Below are positions 16,811 through 27,229 of a stretch of 64,000 nt of DNA, one piece after another. The stretch comes from JBBQSN01 sp038213835 (GTDB lineage Bacteria; Actinomycetota; Actinomycetes; Actinomycetales; CAWJMD01), in assembly GCA_038213835.1 (NCBI GenBank), contig JBBQSN010000001.1, positions 7,013 through 71,012 on the forward strand, given 5' to 3'. The notes beneath the pieces are model-generated. The model was given only the letters and a program-made list of their open reading frames with translations. It was not told the origin of the DNA and did no database searches. Position 1 is the stretch's first letter. The number at the start of each line of letters is the position of its first letter. The translations under genes and the position numbers were made by a program.

Positions 16811-18868
16811 TCATCGTGCGCCGTGCTCGACGTCGATCACCTGACCGCCGAGCAGCTGCTCGACCACGGAGGTGCCCGCCGGCCCGTGGTCCTCGAGGTC
16901 GGGGTCGTCGGGGCGTGGCGTGTCGGGCTCGACGGCGCCGCGGGGCGTCTGCGCCTGCGCCATCTGCTCGGCGCGCGAGCGCCGGGCGGGTGCCGTCGGT
17001 GCGGCGCCGGGGCCTTCGGCCGTCGGGGGTGGCGCGGTGGTGGGGTCGAACCAGTCCGGCGGCTCGGCGGGGGGCGTCGGCGCGGCGCCCGGCCACGGGC
17101 TGCCGTCGACGGCTCGTAGCGGTGCCGACGACGGGGATGAGCCGGCGACGGCCTCGACCCGGACCGCGACGCCGAGCAGCTGCTCGACCGCCGCCGCCAC
17201 GACCTCGGCGTGCTGGCCGTTGCCGAAGCCGCGAGCCGTGCCCTGGTTCGAGAACGCCAGCCGCAGCACCCCACCGGCGAGGTCGTGCACCTGGGCGTTC
17301 GCGCTGATGATCATCCAGGTCGAGCGCTTCATGCCCTGCACCTGGTGCAGGAGGTCGGGCCACATCCGCCGCATCGCCTCGGTGTCGAGCGCGCCGGGGG
17401 CGGGGTCTGCGGTCGCGACGGGCTGCTCCGGCGCGGTGTCCGTGCTCGCGGGCTCGGCGGGAGCGGGCTCGGGGGCGGGGCCGGCCGGGCTCGGCTGCTG
17501 GCCGGTGGCGACGTCGGGAGGCCACGGCGTGGACGCGGGGGCAGCCGCGGCGGGTCCCGGCGCCGCCGACGGGCCGGGCTCGGACGGGCCGGGCTCGGAC
17601 GGGCCGGTGGCCGCCGGCTGGGCGGTCGGCAGCGCGGTCTGCAGCGCGGTCTGCGGGGCGGTCCGCGGGGCGGTCTGCGGGGCGGTCTGCAGCCTGGCGG
17701 CCGAGCCGGCGCCGAGGCGGCGCTCGATCCGCTCGAGCCGTGGGCCGAGGCCGCGCTCGCCGGGGTCGACGGCAGGGAGCAGCAGGCGGGCGCAGAGCAG
17801 CTCGAGGTGCATCCGCGGGCTGGAGGCGCCGACCATCTCGCCGAGGGCGGTGTTCACGACGTCGGCCGCACGGGACAGCTCGGCCTGACCGAGGTAGCTG
17901 CTCTGGGTCTGCATCCGCTCCAGCTGGTCCTTGGGGACCGCACGCAGGACGCCGGCGGCGGAGTCCCCCATCGCCTGCAGCACGATGAGGTCGCGGAGCC
18001 GCTCGAGGAGGTCCTCGGCGAAGCGGCGGGGGTCGTGGCCGGACTGGATCACGCGGTCGACGATCCCGAACAGGGCGGCACCGTCGACCTGGCCGAGCGC
18101 GCCGACCACCTCGTCGAGCAGGGCGCTGTCGGTGTAGCCGAGCAGGGCCACGGCGAGCGGGTAGTCCACCCCCTGGGGGCCGGCGCCCGCCATCAGCTGG
18201 TCGAGCACCGAGAGCGAGTCGCGCACCGAACCGGCACCGGCGCGGACCACGAGCGGGATCACCCCCTTGCCGACGTGGACGCCCTCGGCCGCGCAGAGCT
18301 GCTCGAGGTAGGCCGACAGGGTCTGCGGCGGCACCAGCCGGAACGAGTAGTGGTGGGTGCGCGAGCGGATGGTCTGGAGCACCTTGTCCGGCTCGGTGGT
18401 GGCGAACACGAAGCAGACGTACTCGGGCGGCTCCTCCACCAGCTTGAGCAGCGCGTTGAAGCCGGCGGTCGTGACCATGTGGGCCTCGTCGATGACGTAG
18501 ACCTTGTAGCGGTCGCGTGCCGGGCCGATGGTGGCGCGCTCGCGCAGCTCGCGGGCGTCGTCGACGCCGCCGTGGCTGGCGGCGTCGATCTCCACGACAT
18601 CGAGGCTGCCGGCGGCGCCGCGCGCGAGGTCGGTGCACGAGGGGCAGACACCGCAGGGGGTGGCCGTCGGCCCCTGCTCGCAGTTCAGGCAGCGGGACAG
18701 GATGCGGGCCGAGGTGGTCTTGCCGCACCCGCGCGGACCCGAGAACAGGTAGGCGTGGTTCACCTTGCCCGCGGTCAGCGCCGCGATGAGCGGAGCGGTG
18801 ACGTGCTCCTGGCCGATGACGTCGGCGAAGGACTCGGGTCGGTAGCGGCGGTACAGGGCCTGCGTCAC
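16811..18868 (-). CDS. dnaX: DNA polymerase III gamma/tau subunit
   Basis: A 685-residue clamp-loader subunit. Walker [10 protein letters not shown], a four-Cys zinc site (CLNC...CGVCPSC), Walker [10 protein letters not shown] and the sensor-1 region FATTEPDKV define the AAA+ core (about 1-360). The C-terminal tau-like part has a long Pro/Ala-rich linker with a short repeated APQTA/RTAPQTA tract and a repeated SEPGP motif, then a predicted polymerase-contact domain. The family usually begins near QALYRRYRP, so GTG at 18868 was preferred; GTG at 18898 would add ten residues and also fits the frame. No programmed-frameshift signal was identified. Confidence 0.96.
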   Translation of the reverse strand: MTQALYRRYRPESFADVIGQEHVTAPLIAALTAGKVNHAYLFSGPRGCGKTTSARILSRCLNCEQGPTATPCGVCPSCTDLARGAAGSLDVVEIDAASHGGVDDARELRERATIGPARDRYKVYVIDEAHMVTTAGFNALLKLVEEPPEYVCFVFATTEPDKVLQTIRSRTHHYSFRLVPPQTLSAYLEQLCAAEGVHVGKGVIPLVVRAGAGSVRDSLSVLDQLMAGAGPQGVDYPLAVALLGYTDSALLDEVVGALGQVDGAALFGIVDRVIQSGHDPRRFAEDLLERLRDLIVLQAMGDSAAGVLRAVPKDQLERMQTQSSYLGQAELSRAADVVNTALGEMVGASSPRMHLELLCARLLLPAVDPGERGLGPRLERIERRLGAGSAARLQTAPQTAPRTAPQTALQTALPTAQPAATGPSEPGPSEPGPSAAPGPAAAAPASTPWPPDVATGQQPSPAGPAPEPAPAEPASTDTAPEQPVATADPAPGALDTEAMRRMWPDLLHQVQGMKRSTWMIISANAQVHDLAGGVLRLAFSNQGTARGFGNGQHAEVVAAAVEQLLGVAVRVEAVAGSSPSSAPLRAVDGSPWPGAAPTPPAEPPDWFDPTTAPPPTAEGPGAAPTAPARRSRAEQMAQAQTPRGAVEPDTPRPDDPDLEDHGPAGTSVVEQLLGGQVIDVEHGAR

Positions 18869-18914
18869 GGCACCGACACTAACCTCCGGGACCGTCACCC
18901 CGGCAGGCCCTGCG

Positions 18915-19655
18915 TCAGCCCGCCGTCCCGTCGTCGAGCATCCGGCTCATCGCCCGCTGCGCCTCGGCGAGGATCGCCTCCATCGCCGCACGGGCCCGGA
19001 CGCCGTCCCCCACGGCGACGGCGTCGGCGACCTCCCCGTGCAGCCGGATCGCCTCCGGCTCGGGGTGGTGCGGCATCAGGTGGTGGTGGGTGCGGCCGGC
19101 GAGCACCTCGACGACCACCGGCGCCAGGGCGAGCAGCATCTCGTTGCCGGCGGCGCGCAGCAGCGTGGTGTGGAAGTCGACGTCGTGGGTGAGGTAGGCC
19201 TCGAGGTCTCCGCGGGCACCCGTGCGCCGCATCCCCGTCACCGCGGTCGCGAGCGCGCGGCAGTCGGCGTCGTCGGCCCGTGCCGCCGCGAGCGCGGCGG
19301 CCTCGGGCTCGAACCCGCGCCGCAGCTCGCTGAGGCTGCGCAGCTGGTCGGCCCGGCCCGGCCCGGCGAGGCGCCAGCGGATGACCTCCGGGTCGAGGAC
19401 GTGCCAGTCGGAGGCGGGCCGGACGACGACGCCGACGCGGCGACGGGACCGCACCAGGCCTCGGGCCGCCAGGGTGCGCACCACCTCGCGGACGACGGTG
19501 CGGGACATGCCGTACCGGGTCTCGAGGGTCTCCATCGCCAGGGCGCGACCCTGCGGCCAGCGGCCCGCGACGATGTCGGCTCCCAGCTCCTCCGCGAGGC
19601 GGGCGTGCAGCAGCAGGGGGGTCCCCCCGCCGTCAGGCTGCTCCGGGTCCGTCAC
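18915..19655 (-). CDS. GntR/FadR-type transcriptional regulator, probable gluconate repressor
   Basis: A 246-residue regulator. The N-terminal winged helix (about 12-80) has LAEELGADIVAG and YGMSRTVVREVVRTLAARGL; the C-terminal FCD ligand domain (about 100-235) has the metal/ligand positions RRGFEPEAA, HDVDFHTTLL and HGEVADAV. The GTG at 19655 has a GCAGGAT site seven bases upstream; the frame is open to 19730 but those residues look like promoter DNA. It is divergent from the gluconate permease and kinase genes, and a palindrome lies between them. Gluconate or 6-phosphogluconate is the likely effector by context. Confidence 0.9.
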   Translation of the reverse strand: MTDPEQPDGGGTPLLLHARLAEELGADIVAGRWPQGRALAMETLETRYGMSRTVVREVVRTLAARGLVRSRRRVGVVVRPASDWHVLDPEVIRWRLAGPGRADQLRSLSELRRGFEPEAAALAAARADDADCRALATAVTGMRRTGARGDLEAYLTHDVDFHTTLLRAAGNEMLLALAPVVVEVLAGRTHHHLMPHHPEPEAIRLHGEVADAVAVGDGVRARAAMEAILAEAQRAMSRMLDDGTAG

Positions 19656-19713
19656 GCCGACATCCTGCCGCCCCGCCGCACCGACGCCAAGAGGGCATCT
19701 GCGCACCGCCAAA

Positions 19714-19727
19714 CCCTTTACAAAGGG
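19714..19727. promoter_or_regulatory. Palindromic operator candidate of the gluconate genes
   Basis: CCCTTTACAAAGGG is a 14-base palindrome with a single central mismatch, located 59 bases upstream of the regulator start and 68 bases before the permease start. Its position between the divergent genes and its symmetry fit a GntR-family operator controlling both directions. Confidence 0.6.
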
Positions 19728-19794
19728 CATACGTTTCGAGAAGGTGTCCTCCGATGCGTCCCGCCGTGGTGACGCGCTCGTCGGAGGAGATGCC

Positions 19795-21239
<1,445 letters not shown>

Positions 21240-21243
<4 letters not shown>

Positions 21244-21779
21244 ACGCGGTCGCGGCGCAGGACGGAAGCACCGTGCACGTGGTCGTGATGGGCGTCTCGG
21301 GGTGCGGGAAGACGACCGTGGCCGAGGGCCTGGCCGAGGTCATGGGGTGGCGGTTCGCCGAGGGCGACGCCTACCACCCCCGCGCCAACATCGACAAGAT
21401 GGCCTCGGGGTCACCGCTGACCGACGAGGACCGGGTGCCGTGGCTGCGACGGCTGGCGTCCTGGATCGGCGAGCAGGAGGTCGCAGGCCGTTCGTCGGTG
21501 TTGTCCTGCTCGGCGCTCAAGCGCTCCTACCGCGACGTCCTGCGCTCGGGCGCACCTGACGTGCGGTTCGTCCACGTGCACGGGAAGCGCTCCGTGCTGG
21601 AGGAGCGGCTGAGCGCCCGCCCGGGGCACTTCTTCCCGGCCCGGCTGCTGGACACCCAGCTGGAGACGCTGGAGGCTTTGGACGCCGACGAGGCCGGCGT
21701 CGTCGTCGACATCGACCTCCTCCCCCAGGAGCAGGTCGCGGCGGCGATGTCCGGGCTCGGGCTGGACGACCCGCGTTAG
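21240..21779 (+). CDS. gntK: Gluconokinase
   Basis: A 179-residue kinase making 6-phosphogluconate from gluconate. The P-loop MGVSGCGKTT is at about 17-26, with EGDAYHP, NIDKMASGSPLTDEDR and LSCSALKRSYRD, all hallmarks of the GntK family, and a GHFFPARLLDTQLETLE C-terminal segment. The GTG at 21240 overlaps the permease stop, giving an expected-length protein. The gene converges on zwf with a two-base overlap of stop codons. Its product joins the oxidative pentose-phosphate pathway one step after zwf and its lactonase. Confidence 0.96.
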
Positions 21780-23203
21780 AGCTTCTTCTCCCGCCACGGC
21801 CGCTCGAACGGCAGCCGCCAGGGCCACGGCGCGACCAGCTGGTGGATCTGGTTCGGTCCCCAGCTGCCCGGCTTGTACGGACGCGGCAGCGGCGGCTGCT
21901 CGAGCAGCGGCTGAGAGATCTCCCAGAGCCGCTCGATTCCCTCGGCCGAGGTGAACAGCGTGCGGTCGCCGCGTGCCGCGTCGTGGATGAGCCGCTCGTA
22001 GGCCTCCAGCACAGCGCCCGCCCAGTGGGTCTCCTGCACCGAGAACTGCATGCTCAGCTTGTCCAGGCGCATACCCGGCCCGGGGCGCTTGCCATAGAAC
22101 GACAACGACATCCGCGACTTGTCGGCGAGGTCGAAGGTCAGGTGGTCAGGCCCGTGGTCGCCGACGCCGGAGCCGGGCGGGAACATGGACAGCGGCGGCT
22201 CCTTGAAAGCGATCGAGATGACGCGGGCGCCCTCGGCGAGCTGCTTGCCCGTCCGCAGGAAGAAGGGGACACCGGCCCAGCGCCAGTTGTCGACGTAGCA
22301 CTTCAGCGCGATGAAGGTCTCGGTGTCGGACTCGTGACTCACCCCGGGGATGTCCTTGTACCCGTCGAACTGACCGCGCACCACGTTGGCCGGCAGGATC
22401 GGCAGCATCGACCGGAAGACCTTGTTCTTCTCCTCGCTGATCGCCCGCGGCTCCAGGGCCGTCGGCGGCTCCATCGCGGTGAAGGCGAGCACCTGGAACA
22501 GGTGCGTGACCACCATGTCGCGGTAGGCACCGGTGGCCTCGTAGAAGTCGGCGCGCGTCTCCAGCCCGAGCGTCTCGGGCACGTCGATCTGGACGTGGTC
22601 GATGTGGTTGCGGTGCCAGATGGGCTCGAACAACCCGTTCGCGAACCGGAACGCGAGGATGTTCTGCGCCGCCTCCTTGCCGAGGAAGTGGTCGATCCGG
22701 AAGATCTGCTCCTCGTCGAACACCTCGTGCAACCGGGCGTTCAGGGTGCGCGCGCTGGCCAGGTCGGTGCCGAAGGGCTTCTCCATGATGATCCGGCTGC
22801 GCTGGACCAGGTCGGCCTCCGCCAGCTGGGCCACCACCGCGAGCGCGGCCTTGGGCGGGACGCTCAGGTAGTGCAGCCGGCGGGCTCCCTCGTCCAGCTC
22901 GACCTCGGCGCGGGCCACCGCCTCGCGCAGCCCCTGCGGCCCGGCCGCGGCCGGCACCCACTGGGTGCGCTTCGCGAGCTGGCGCAGGTCCTCCTCGGTG
23001 ACGACGTGGCTGCTGTGCTCGCGGATCGCGTTCGCCGCGAGGTCGAGGAACTCCTCGGAGGTCAGCTCCTCCAACGAGGTCGCGACCACGCGCAGGTCGT
23101 CCATCAGCCCGCTCTGCAGCAGGTGCATCAGGCCCGGCAGCAGCTTGCGCTTGGACAGGTCGCCCGTGGCACCGAAGAGCACGACGGTCGTGGCAGCGGT
23201 CAT
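21776..23203 (-). CDS. zwf: Glucose-6-phosphate 1-dehydrogenase
   Basis: A 475-residue enzyme oxidising glucose-6-phosphate to 6-phosphogluconolactone with production of NAD(P)H. The N-terminal dinucleotide fold begins VVLFGATGDLSKRKL; the active-site RIDHFLGKE, the IMEKPFG segment and the FFLRTGKQL region are intact. The ATG at 23203 gives a normal N-terminus; the frame stays open upstream to 23389 but crosses the SRP RNA. Unlike many actinobacterial zwf genes it is not next to tal, opcA or tkt here; it faces gntK instead, so the two supplies of 6-phosphogluconate are encoded convergently. Confidence 0.97.
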   Translation of the reverse strand: MTAATTVVLFGATGDLSKRKLLPGLMHLLQSGLMDDLRVVATSLEELTSEEFLDLAANAIREHSSHVVTEEDLRQLAKRTQWVPAAAGPQGLREAVARAEVELDEGARRLHYLSVPPKAALAVVAQLAEADLVQRSRIIMEKPFGTDLASARTLNARLHEVFDEEQIFRIDHFLGKEAAQNILAFRFANGLFEPIWHRNHIDHVQIDVPETLGLETRADFYEATGAYRDMVVTHLFQVLAFTAMEPPTALEPRAISEEKNKVFRSMLPILPANVVRGQFDGYKDIPGVSHESDTETFIALKCYVDNWRWAGVPFFLRTGKQLAEGARVISIAFKEPPLSMFPPGSGVGDHGPDHLTFDLADKSRMSLSFYGKRPGPGMRLDKLSMQFSVQETHWAGAVLEAYERLIHDAARGDRTLFTSAEGIERLWEISQPLLEQPPLPRPYKPGSWGPNQIHQLVAPWPWRLPFERPWREKKL

Positions 23204-23309
23204 GTCGCCAGCCTGGCCCGGCCCCGCCGAGTTGTCACCACGAGAGCCGCAGATCGGTCGGTCTCCTGCCAGGAGGGCGCTCCGGACGGCAGCCCCGAGG
23301 GCATGGAAG

Positions 23310-23397
23310 GACCCCCCGTGCACCCGACAGAGCCTGCCTACCCTTGCTGCCTTCCGGCCCTGGGGGAGTTCGGCGGGGTGACGCCGCACGAGGGGTC
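23310..23397 (-). ncRNA. ffs: Signal recognition particle RNA, small bacterial type
   Basis: On the minus strand the universally conserved SRP tip sequence GGGCCGGAAGGCAGCAAGGG is present. The ends 23386-23397 and 23310-23321 pair over 12 bases (one G-U), closing an RNA of about 88 bases, the size of the short actinobacterial SRP RNA. It lies between zwf and tRNA-Ser. Ends are set from the terminal stem and may be off by a few bases. Confidence 0.93.
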
Positions 23398-23462
23398 TGG
23401 AGGGGAGTCTACAAGCGCTCGCCGGTGCGGAGCACCCCGTCCCCTCTAGTACCCTCGGCGAC

Positions 23463-23547
23463 GGAGGATTCGCCTAGTGGCCTAGGGCGCACGCTTGGAA
23501 AGCGTGTTGAGGGAAACCTCTCAGGGGTTCAAATCCCCTATCCTCCG
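23463..23547 (+). tRNA. tRNA-Ser (anticodon GGA)
   Basis: An 85-base class II tRNA. The acceptor arms 23463-23469 and 23540-23546 pair fully; the anticodon loop TTGGAAA gives GGA, reading UCC/UCU serine codons. The long variable arm and a T loop GGTTCAAATCC are present. G at 23547 is the discriminator and the CCA end is encoded at 23548-23550. Confidence 0.97.
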
Positions 23548-24178
23548 CCAGCACCGTGGGGCTCCCGACCGATCCGGTCGGGGGCCCTTCGTGCGCTCCA
23601 CCAGGTCAGCAGCCAGGTGAGCAGGACCACCACGACCGCGATGCCGACGGACGTGGCCGCGACCGCGGCGTAGCCGCCGTTCGCGGGTCGAGGAACGGGT
23701 ACGGGTACCAGCCGACGAGCGGTCCGCGCACCAGGCTGTAGGCCACGTAGGCCATCGGGTACAGCAGCCAGAGCAGCGCGCTGCGGAACGGTACGGGGGG
23801 CGAGGGCGGGCCGAGCGCCCAGTCCAGCGCGAACCAGATCGGCACCAGGTAGTGCAGCACCGTGTTGTCCCACGGCACCGCGGTGAGCTGGTCGGCCGGC
23901 AGGCCCGACAGCAGCACCGAGAAGACGATCCCGGTGACGACCATGCACAAGGTGGCGAGGCCCCGCAGCCACGAGAGCCACGGCCCCTCGGGGCGGGTGA
24001 CCACCAGCAGCAGCGTCCCCGCCGCCAGCAGGTTGCTCTGGATCGTGAAGAAGCTGAGGAAGTTGCCCGGGACGAACGTGCCACGCACGACCAGGACGAC
24101 GACCTCGGTGCCGACGGCCGACAGCCCCAGGAGCGCGACGAGGACCCGCAGCGCCCGGAGCACCGGGGGCGCGATCAC
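23538..24178 (-). pseudogene. Pr6Pr-type membrane protein, frameshifted near 23685
   Basis: The minus strand encodes a membrane protein of about 213 residues resembling Pr6Pr/FAR-17a-like families, with six hydrophobic segments. From the GTG at 24178 the frame is well conserved through LVGWYPYPFLDP, then ends prematurely at 23606 in a Ser/Arg-rich tail. In the next frame the expected continuation is present (ANGGYAAVAATSVG then a final hydrophobic helix and a basic tail) and ends at 23538. Restoring one G in the GACCCGCGAAC segment near 23681-23688 rejoins them. The restored end would run ten bases into tRNA-Ser. The GTG overlaps the stop of the upstream gene. It is either a true frameshift or a sequence error. 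Confidence 0.75.
23559..23587. terminator. Hairpin downstream of tRNA-Ser
   Basis: Arms 23559-23571 and 23575-23587 pair over 13 bases with one G-U and a three-base loop. It starts nine bases after the encoded CCA of tRNA-Ser and is followed by only two Ts. It is a likely terminator for the tRNA; it also overlaps the 3' end of the convergent membrane-protein frame. Confidence 0.7.
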
Positions 24179-24507
24179 CGCCCCTTCCTGACACCGAAGA
24201 CGGACCGCACGGTCTCGGGGCCCAGGACGGTCCCGGCTGAGCAGGCGGAGGACGTGAGTGGCGGCGAGCGCAGCACCCGCTCGGCTGAACCCTCCTTCCC
24301 GTCGTCGGAGGTGAGGCCGCGCATCACCGCGCGCAGGTCCTCGAGGTCGAGAGGCAGCAGACCGGCCTTGCCGGCGCGCAGGACCAGCCCGGGGAAGGCG
24401 TCGGCGGCGACGGCGAGGGCTCCGAGATCCGGTGCGGGGCCGTCGGACGCGTACCCCTCGGTCACGGCCCGGACGACGTCCGGCTCGGACGCTGAGGACT
24501 CGGGCAC
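24175..24507 (-). CDS. Hypothetical protein, 110 residues
   Basis: A short acidic-to-neutral protein that I do not recognise. It has no signal or membrane segment; the middle contains PLDLEDLRAVMRGL and the end is basic (FGVRKGR). Its stop overlaps the GTG of the following membrane-protein gene (GTGA), which supports a real coupled gene, as does the ATG start at 24507 next to a GGAGCC site. It is divergent from the 99-residue protein gene at 24617. Function cannot be assigned. Confidence 0.5.
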   Translation of the reverse strand: MPESSASEPDVVRAVTEGYASDGPAPDLGALAVAADAFPGLVLRAGKAGLLPLDLEDLRAVMRGLTSDDGKEGSAERVLRSPPLTSSACSAGTVLGPETVRSVFGVRKGR

Positions 24508-24616
24508 GTGGGCTCCTCGCCTGCTCGGCTCGGCCGGTGTCTCGATGCGGTCACCGCTGCCCGCAGGCTAGTGCCGACACCCGCCGCGCGGCACCTCGGC
24601 GTGGTTGGATGCCCCG

Positions 24617-24916
24617 GTGATCTTCAAGGCCGTGGGGGACGCGCGCCCTTACCCGGACCATGGCCACACCACGCCCAAGCAGTGGGCGCAGGTGCCGCCG
24701 CGGCAGGTGCGGCTCACCGAGCTGGTCACGACCAAGCGCACCCTCGACCTGGACGCCCTGCTCGCCGACGACTCCACCTTCTTCGGCGACCTGTTCGCGC
24801 ACGTCGTCCAGTGGAAGGGCGAGCTGTACCTCGAGGACGGCCTGCACCGGGCGGTTCGGGCGGCGCTGCACCAGCGCCCGATCCTGCACGCACGGGTCCT
24901 GGTCCTGGACGACTGA
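24617..24916 (+). CDS. Conserved actinobacterial protein (VapB-antitoxin-like annotation family)
   Basis: A 99-residue protein of a family common in actinobacteria beside LytR C-terminal-domain genes. Typical segments are RPYPDHG, PPRQVRLTELVTTKRTLDLD, TFFGDLFAHVVQW and LYLEDGLHRAVRAAL. Some relatives carry a VapB-family antitoxin label, but no toxin gene lies beside it and the conservation pattern looks like a stand-alone protein. The GTG at 24617 fits the family's VIFK start; TTG at 24605 would add four residues. No clear ribosome site is seen, so leaderless translation is possible. It is ten bases before the LytR_C gene. Confidence 0.78.
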   Translation: MIFKAVGDARPYPDHGHTTPKQWAQVPPRQVRLTELVTTKRTLDLDALLADDSTFFGDLFAHVVQWKGELYLEDGLHRAVRAALHQRPILHARVLVLDD

Positions 24917-24926
24917 GGCGCGACGC

Positions 24927-25589
24927 GTGAGCCAGGACGACGGCGACGGCTACGACCCCCACGACGACGCCCTCGAGTGGACCGACGAGGACGAGGACCG
25001 CTACCAGGCGCGCCGCCGCGAGGAGCGCCGTCGGCGGCGCCGTCGGCGGCGTCAGGGCTGGTCGTTCGCGGTCCTGGTCCTGGTCGTGCTCGGCGCCGGC
25101 GTCGGGGGAGCCGGCATCAGCCAGGGCTGGTGGGAGTGGCCGTTCGGCCGCGAGGAGCCCGACACCGCCGCTGCGCCCTCGTGCGCACCGGTGGCCGCCA
25201 CGGTCGCGGCGCCCGCCGACGTCCGGCTGAACGTGCTGAACGCCACCGACCGCCGCGGGCTCGCCGGCCAGGTCGGTGGCGAGCTGACCGCGCGAGGCTA
25301 CGTGGTGGCCAGCATCGGCAACGAGGAGAGCGGCGTCGACGTCGCCGAGCCCGCCCAGGTCCGGTACGGCCCGGCCCTGATCGCGGCCGCCCAGTCCGTC
25401 GCCGTGCAGATCCCCGGTGCCGTCCTGGTCGACGACGGCCGCGAGGGCGAGGTCGTCGACGTCACCCTGGGCGATGGCTACCAGGCCCTGGCCCCGGCAG
25501 AGGAGGCGACGGCGGCGATCGCGGCTGCGGCTTCTGCACAGCCGACGGGCTGCACCCCGGGCACCCCGGCGCCGACCACCACCGGCTGA
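24927..25589 (+). CDS. Single-pass membrane protein with LytR C-terminal domain
   Basis: A 220-residue protein. An acidic N-terminus is followed by a block of Arg residues (about 36-48), a membrane helix (about 51-72) and an extracytoplasmic part. Residues about 90-200 form a LytR_C-type domain: VRLNVLNATDRRGLAGQVGG, LTARGYVV and VDVTLGDGYQAL. The tail is Ala/Thr/Pro-rich. LytR_C domains occur in proteins of cell-wall glycopolymer attachment, but the catalytic LytR-CpsA-Psr part is absent. The GTG at 24927 follows the 99-residue gene by ten bases, so they are likely co-transcribed. The 155 bases after it show no convincing gene. Confidence 0.85.
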   Translation: MSQDDGDGYDPHDDALEWTDEDEDRYQARRREERRRRRRRRRQGWSFAVLVLVVLGAGVGGAGISQGWWEWPFGREEPDTAAAPSCAPVAATVAAPADVRLNVLNATDRRGLAGQVGGELTARGYVVASIGNEESGVDVAEPAQVRYGPALIAAAQSVAVQIPGAVLVDDGREGEVVDVTLGDGYQALAPAEEATAAIAAAASAQPTGCTPGTPAPTTTG

Positions 25590-25744
25590 CCCCGCTGGCG
25601 AGGGTCGACAAGCTCCCGTCGTGCTGGACGTCCACGCGATCCTCGAGACCGTGCAGGACCTCCGGGGCGCGATCGAGACGTTCGCGGGCACGGGCCTGCT
25701 GAGGAACCGCCGGCGAGGACGGCGACGACTGACCGCCGGCCTGG

Positions 25745-26893
25745 TCAGGGGGCGAGCCCGGCGTGGCCCTTGGCGGTCTGCTTGACCCCGTAGAGCGCGG
25801 CGTCCAGCGCAGCGAGGGGAAGACGGGTGCGCGGAGCCAGGGTGACGCCGATGGACACCGAGACCGCCAGGTGCGCCCACGGGGGCGGCGGGTGGGAGCT
25901 CCGGACCGCAGCGGCCAGCCGCTCGCCCAGGGCCAGCAGTACGGCCGGGTTCGCCGCGCCGGGATTCGGAAGCAGCAGCACGAACTCGTCCCCTCCCCAG
26001 CGGACGAGCACGTCGCCGGGCCGGCTGTGCTCACCGAGCAACCTGGCCACCGTCGCCAGCACCGCGTCTCCCGCCTCGTGCCCCCAGGTGTCGTTGACCG
26101 CCTTCAGGTCGTCGACGTCGACCAGCATGGCCAGCAGGTCGGCCGGCGCGTCCTGGTCGCCGAGGTACCGCTCGAGGTAGTGGCGGTTGTGGAGGCCGGT
26201 GAGCCGGTCCAGCTCGGCCAGTGCGCTGGAGGCCGCCAGGTCCGATCTCAGCCGGGTGTTGCGTCGGCCCCCGGCTTCCAGGGCGTGGACGAGGTGCTCG
26301 GCGGCCACCTCCAGACGAGCCTCGACGTCGCTGACCTCGACCTCGGCGACGGTCCCTATGTGTCCTCGGGCCGCGTCGACGACGTCCGGCGGCAGGTCGG
26401 GGGCGAGGTCCTCGACGAGGGTGGCGGCGTGGTCGACGGCCAGCCGGCGGCGGAACGTCCAGGCCGCCTCGAACGTCCGCGACCCCTGCAGCGTCCGTTC
26501 GTCAGCGGCCGGCTCGTGCCGGTCGACCGCGTCCAGGTGCGTCGCGCAGCCGTCGCGCAGGAGCAGCAGCGTCCACCGTCGTGCGCGCGGGTCCTCGGGG
26601 GCCAGCTGGACGGCGTGCACCCCGGGCGGCAGTCCGGTCGTCTCACCGTCGAAGGCGACGATCACGGTGTGACCCGACCGAGCCAGCTCGGCGTACCGAC
26701 CGGCTTCGACGTCGAAGTACTCCCGCCGCTGGAAATGCGCGATCACCAGTCCGGGGACGTCCTCGTCCCCGCCGTCGGCGAAGGCCCGCTCCATCGCGTG
26801 CGACAGCAGCATCAGGGTCCGCTTGCTCATCGAGCGCGGACGAGCCGGTCCCGCCGTACCCCGCTCCACCGGCCGGGCCCGTGAGGTGGACAT
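25745..26893 (-). CDS. Diguanylate cyclase with DICT sensor domain
   Basis: A 382-residue signalling protein making cyclic di-GMP. After a short basic N-terminus a DICT domain (about 22-140) starts at SKRTLMLLSHAMERAFADGG and contains HFQRREYFDVEA. A helical linker follows (about 145-215), then a GGDEF domain (about 218-380) with the intact active site RWGGDEFVLLL and DRLTGLHNRHYLERYL. An I-site RxxD is not evident at the usual place. No membrane segment is seen, so it is cytoplasmic. The ATG at 26893 has a CGGGAG site; starts at 26944 or later Met residues are possible. DICT is described as a sensor paired with cyclases and two-component proteins, its ligand being uncertain. Confidence 0.88.
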   Translation of the reverse strand: MSTSRARPVERGTAGPARPRSMSKRTLMLLSHAMERAFADGGDEDVPGLVIAHFQRREYFDVEAGRYAELARSGHTVIVAFDGETTGLPPGVHAVQLAPEDPRARRWTLLLLRDGCATHLDAVDRHEPAADERTLQGSRTFEAAWTFRRRLAVDHAATLVEDLAPDLPPDVVDAARGHIGTVAEVEVSDVEARLEVAAEHLVHALEAGGRRNTRLRSDLAASSALAELDRLTGLHNRHYLERYLGDQDAPADLLAMLVDVDDLKAVNDTWGHEAGDAVLATVARLLGEHSRPGDVLVRWGGDEFVLLLPNPGAANPAVLLALGERLAAAVRSSHPPPPWAHLAVSVSIGVTLAPRTRLPLAALDAALYGVKQTAKGHAGLAP

Positions 26894-27079
26894 CGCGGGC
26901 TCCCGTCGTGACGGGTCCTGCCTGGACGCCGCAGAGCCCACCATCGACCGTCGGCCCGGTGCCCGCCAGGGGCTTTGGTCCTGCTCCGGGAACGACGAAA
27001 TCCCCCGCGGAACAGCTCATCGGCTGCCCACGAGGGGTTCGTCACGACCGGGCCCCCTGGTCTGTCGAGGACCCCCTGG

Positions 27080-27166
27080 CGGTGGCGGAGGGATTTGAAC
27101 CCTCGGTGGGGTTGCCCCCACACACGCTTTCGAGGCGTGCTCCTTAGGCCGCTCGGACACGCCACC
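27080..27166 (-). tRNA. tRNA-Ser (anticodon CGA)
   Basis: An 87-base class II tRNA on the minus strand. Acceptor arms at 27160-27166 and 27081-27087 pair fully, the anticodon loop CTCGAAA gives CGA (reads UCG), and the T loop GGTTCAAATCC and a long variable arm are present. The discriminator is G (27080) and CCA is encoded at 27077-27079. It is downstream of tadA on the same strand, a common neighbourhood. Confidence 0.97.
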
Positions 27167-27229
27167 GTCGACGAGGATACCGACGGCCGGTCGGGCCTCC
27201 AACTCGCTGCCCCCGGTGGGCGGCCGCGG

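Noticed and set aside
17560..17700. Satellite-like repeats
   Set aside because: The repeats encode the low-complexity Pro/Ala linker of DnaX (EPGPS and APQTA copies) and are part of that gene.
24617..24916. Toxin-antitoxin system
   Set aside because: The protein belongs to a family sometimes labelled VapB antitoxin, but no PIN-domain or other toxin gene is adjacent and its neighbour is a cell-wall-type protein.
25620..25785. Short plus-strand frame starting VLDVHAILETVQDL
   Set aside because: It has a helical start but no ribosome site, ends in an Arg-rich tail and overlaps the end of the DICT-GGDEF gene. Too little to support a gene.
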